Assembly (NCBI GenBank): GCA_040752115.1
Contig: JBFMFB010000029.1
Span: forward strand, 1-25,575
Length of the DNA: 25,575 nucleotides
Direction: 5' to 3'
Origin: JBFMFB01 sp040752115
GTDB taxonomy: Bacteria > Pseudomonadota > Gammaproteobacteria > Burkholderiales > Sulfuricellaceae
The translations under genes and the position numbers were made by a program. Positions within the stretch are counted from its first letter, which is position 1, and every line of letters starts with the position of its first letter. The notes beneath the pieces were generated by a model. That model saw nothing but the letters and a program-made list of their open reading frames with translations. It searched no databases and was not told the origin of the DNA. Below, piece after piece: positions 23,620-25,575 of this stretch.

Positions 23620-23668
23620 TTCCCGATTCGCTATGATAAGATTTCGGCTTTTGATTTTAGCCGATAGC

Positions 23669-23836
23669 ATGCGCGCCCTCCACCTGTTGCCAATTCTCGC
23701 CCTCTCGCTCTCCGGCTGTGGCTACAAGGGGCCACTGTATCTGCCGCAGGATAAGCCAGCCGCCGAGACAAAACAGAGCCAGCCCGCGGCGGCCGACACC
23801 AATACGAAAGCCGACAGGCAACAGGAAACCAGGTGA
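23669..23836 (+). CDS. lptM: Small lipoprotein, LptM (YifL) family
   Basis: This 55-residue lipoprotein has a short signal sequence (MRALHLLPILALSLSGC) with lipobox LSGC, so the cysteine at 17 should be lipidated. The family hallmark GCGYKGPLYLP follows directly, and the rest is a hydrophilic Pro/Ala/Lys/Gln tail. LptM family members bind the LptD-LptE lipopolysaccharide translocon and help LptD mature. The stop overlaps the lysA GTG start (GTGA). The order lptM-lysA with divergent cyaY is a conserved proteobacterial arrangement. TATGAT (23632-23637) is a possible -10 element. Confidence 0.92.
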   Translation: MRALHLLPILALSLSGCGYKGPLYLPQDKPAAETKQSQPAAADTNTKADRQQETR

Positions 23837-25077
23837 ATTTTTTCGATTTCAAAAACGCGGAACTGCACGCCGAATCCATCCCCCTCTCCCGCATCGCCGA
23901 ACAGTTTGGCACGCCGTGCTACGTCTATTCCCGCGCCGCACTGACCGCCGCCTATCAGAGCTTTTCCCGGGCATTCGCCGAGCGCAACCATCTCGTCTGC
24001 TACGCGGTCAAGGCCAACTCCAACCTGGCGATCCTCAACCTGTTTGCGCGCTTGGGCGCAGGCTTCGACATCGTATCCGGCGGCGAGTTGAAAAGGGTGC
24101 TGGCGGCTGGCGGCGACCCTCGCAAAACCGTTTTTTCCGGTGTCGGAAAAAGCGCGGAGGAAATGCGCGCCGCGCTCGCGGCCGGCATCCTCTGCTTCAA
24201 TGTCGAGTCCGAAAGCGAGCTCGTGCGTTTAAATCGGGTAGCCGGCGAAATGGAAACAGCCGCGCCGGTCAGTCTGCGAGTCAATCCCGACGTGGATCCC
24301 AGGACACATCCCTACATTTCCACCGGCCTCAAGGGCAGCAAATTCGGCGTCGCCTACGCCGATGCGCTGCGGCTGTACCGCATGGCGCGGGCGCTGCCGC
24401 ACATCGAAATCTGCGGCATCGACTGCCATATCGGTTCGCAGATCACCGAGATCTCGCCTTTCGTCGACGCGGTGGACAAGATCCTGGAACTGCTCGACCG
24501 GCTGGAAGCGGAGGGTATTTCCATCCGCCATCTCGATCTGGGCGGCGGCGTGGGTATCCGCTACCACGACGAAACGCCGCCGGAAATTTCCGCCTACGCA
24601 CAGGCTCTGCTTGCAAAACTTGGACAGCGCCCACAGAAAATTCTGGTGGAACCCGGCCGCGCCCTGGTCGGAAATGCCGGCCTGCTGCTGACCCGCGTAG
24701 AGTACCTGAAGCATGGCGAAGCAAAAAATTTCGCCATCGTGGACGCCGCAATGAACGACTTGATGCGTCCGGCACTGTATGACGCATGGCATGACATTGT
24801 CATAGCACGCAGCTCCGGCGGTGAAAAACGACTCTATGAAATCGTTGGGCCGGTTTGCGAGAGCGGCGATTTTCTTGGCCGCGAGCGCGATCTTTCCCTG
24901 TCCGAAGGCGATCTGCTGGCAGTGCTTTCTGCCGGCGCCTACGGCATGAGCATGAGTTCGAACTACAACACCCGCCCGCGCGTGGCGGAAGTAATGGTGG
25001 ACGGCAACCAGGCATATCTGATCCGCGAACGCGAAAATATCGAGCAGCTTTATGCCGGCGAAAATTTACTGCCATGA
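23833..25077 (+). CDS. lysA: Diaminopimelate decarboxylase
   Basis: The 414-residue PLP enzyme makes lysine from meso-diaminopimelate. Landmarks are FGTPCYVYSRAALTAAYQSF, the PLP lysine in YAVKANSNLAILN, SGGELKRVLAAG, HIGSQI, the glycine-rich phosphate loop LGGGVGIRY, VEPGRALVGNAG, and VCESGDFLGRER with the active-site cysteine. The start is GTG and overlaps the lptM stop by four bases, with AGGAAA upstream; the frame has no good ATG nearby. dapF, which often follows lysA, is absent here. Instead a 312-base spacer and a histone-like gene follow. Confidence 0.97.
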   Translation: MNFFDFKNAELHAESIPLSRIAEQFGTPCYVYSRAALTAAYQSFSRAFAERNHLVCYAVKANSNLAILNLFARLGAGFDIVSGGELKRVLAAGGDPRKTVFSGVGKSAEEMRAALAAGILCFNVESESELVRLNRVAGEMETAAPVSLRVNPDVDPRTHPYISTGLKGSKFGVAYADALRLYRMARALPHIEICGIDCHIGSQITEISPFVDAVDKILELLDRLEAEGISIRHLDLGGGVGIRYHDETPPEISAYAQALLAKLGQRPQKILVEPGRALVGNAGLLLTRVEYLKHGEAKNFAIVDAAMNDLMRPALYDAWHDIVIARSSGGEKRLYEIVGPVCESGDFLGRERDLSLSEGDLLAVLSAGAYGMSMSSNYNTRPRVAEVMVDGNQAYLIRERENIEQLYAGENLLP

Positions 25078-25198
25078 TACGCCGAAACCCTTACCCAGAA
25101 AGCATTTCAGCCTTACTCCCTATTTTCGTTCCGTGCGGTTGAGTGCATCATTCACGCCACACATCTGAAAAAAAGGAGCAAAAACACGCTATAAATTG

Positions 25199-25228
25199 TT
25201 GTGTTTTTTTAAAAACCCGTCATAGAAT
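25199..25228 (+). promoter_or_regulatory. Sigma70-type promoter for the histone H1-like gene
   Basis: A -35 of TTGTGT (25199-25204) and a -10 of TAGAAT (25223-25228) are separated by 18 bases, including an A/T tract (TTTTTTAAAAA) of the kind that bends DNA. The nearest downstream gene is the histone-like CDS, so the transcript would carry a leader of about 155 bases. Confidence 0.6.
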
Positions 25229-25313
25229 TAGGGCGCGAAGCGATGTGGCTCACTACGCGGTCTGGCCGGGAAAACGCGGCGATGCTGGCAGTAAAGTGGT
25301 CCGGCGCTGAACA

Positions 25314-25331
25314 CTTCATGGCAACATGAAG
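25314..25331 (+). other. Leader hairpin with GCAA tetraloop
   Basis: CTTCATG and CATGAAG form a perfect 7-bp stem closed by GCAA, a GNRA-type tetraloop. It lies 58 bases before the start codon of the histone-like gene and inside its predicted leader. No T-tract follows, so it is not a terminator. Confidence 0.45.
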
Positions 25332-25389
25332 CTGTACGAAATTTAAGTTCCAATTTTCTAGTTGGTTTATTTTTCGAAAGGGGTAGAAG

Positions 25390-25575
25390 ATGGCAACATC
25401 TGCTAAAAGCGCTGCAAAACCGGCCGCCAAGGCTGCAACCGTTACCGCAACCAAAAGTGCCGCTGCCAAACCGGCGGTGAAAAAAACCGCCGCCAAGGCA
25501 ACCGCAAAACCTGCGGCCAAGAAAACTGCTACCAAGGCCGCCGCCAAACCGGCAGTGAAGAAAACCGCCACCAAG
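25390..25575 (+). CDS. Histone H1-like Lys/Ala/Pro-rich DNA-binding protein (5' part, cut by window end)
   Basis: 62 codons are visible before the window ends, with no stop. The protein starts MATSAKSAAKPAAKAATVTA and then repeats AAKPAVKKTAAKATAKPAAK-type units. It is almost wholly Ala, Lys, Thr and Pro, as in the C-terminal tail of eukaryotic histone H1 and in bacterial AlgP, BpH1 and HctB-like proteins that bind and condense DNA. AAAGGGG precedes the ATG at good spacing. The coding repeats are of a size (15-27 bases) that could vary in number. In Pseudomonas AlgP is encoded near algR and hemC; here it lies about 7 kb from algR. The function of this particular copy is inferred only from composition. 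Confidence 0.85.
   Translation, partial: MATSAKSAAKPAAKAATVTATKSAAAKPAVKKTAAKATAKPAAKKTATKAAAKPAVKKTATK

Larger units (their letters stand above)
25078..25389 (+). other. Spacer and leader between lysA and the histone H1-like gene
   Basis: I see no gene in these 312 bases. The first 120 bases are plain sequence. An A/T-rich weak inverted pair (AAAAACAC against GTGTTTTT, around 25180-25208) could serve as a poor lysA terminator. A promoter (25199-25228) follows, then an untranslated leader of about 155 bases containing a 7-bp hairpin. Codon-like periodicity is not apparent. Confidence 0.6.

Noticed and set aside
25229..25389. A separate small RNA such as 6S RNA in the leader of the histone-like gene
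   Set aside because: No 6S-like central bubble or other known RNA signature is visible. The promoter and distance fit an mRNA leader.

Overview
The window comes from a GC-rich proteobacterium, most likely a betaproteobacterium (Nitrosomonadales/Rhodocyclales type). The evidence is the gene order aroQ-accB-accC-prmA-DUF3426, the cutA-dsbD pair, the hemCDXY cluster behind an AlgZ/AlgR two-component pair with divergent argH, and the cyaY/lptM-lysA block. No rRNA, tRNA, CRISPR array, transposase, integrase or phage gene was seen. The DNA is chromosomal and mostly housekeeping. The unusual material lies in leaders and intergenic repeats.

Left part, about 1-2600, minus strand: a short operon of lipoyl synthase (lipA-like) and glycine cleavage T-protein (gcvT) lies behind a promoter, a tandem glycine riboswitch and a very strong terminator-like hairpin. 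The operon therefore pairs glycine catabolism with the enzyme that makes the lipoyl cofactor of the H-protein. From 2597 to 6989, also minus: aroQ, accB, accC, prmA and a zinc-ribbon/DUF3426 membrane protein (3-dehydroquinate dehydratase, two acetyl-CoA carboxylase subunits, ribosomal protein L11 methylation). From 7094 to 10197, minus: cutA, dsbD and a TlpA-like thioredoxin form a periplasmic thiol-redox and metal-tolerance set. This DsbD carries two N-terminal DsbD-alpha domains.

Middle, 10210-13734: fxsA (plus), a repeat-rich spacer, murI (minus), an SDR/epimerase-like protein (minus) and a divergent ferredoxin-domain flavin reductase (plus). Two-hairpin REP-like elements flank murI.

Right part, 13774-21149: hemC-hemD-hemX-hemY (minus) are translationally coupled by four-base overlaps. 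They lie downstream of algZ-algR (sensor kinase and LytTR regulator), with argH divergent. This matches the arrangement known from Pseudomonas. Then come a chemoreceptor gene (plus), cyaY (minus), lptM-lysA (plus) and, at the right edge, the start of a Lys/Ala/Pro-rich histone H1-like (AlgP-like) protein behind its own promoter and a long leader.

At least three dispersed inverted-repeat families occupy intergenic gaps, and three genes have their stop codon inside such a repeat. Four divergent gene pairs have start codons only 12-49 bp apart, so their promoters must overlap the opposite gene or its leader.
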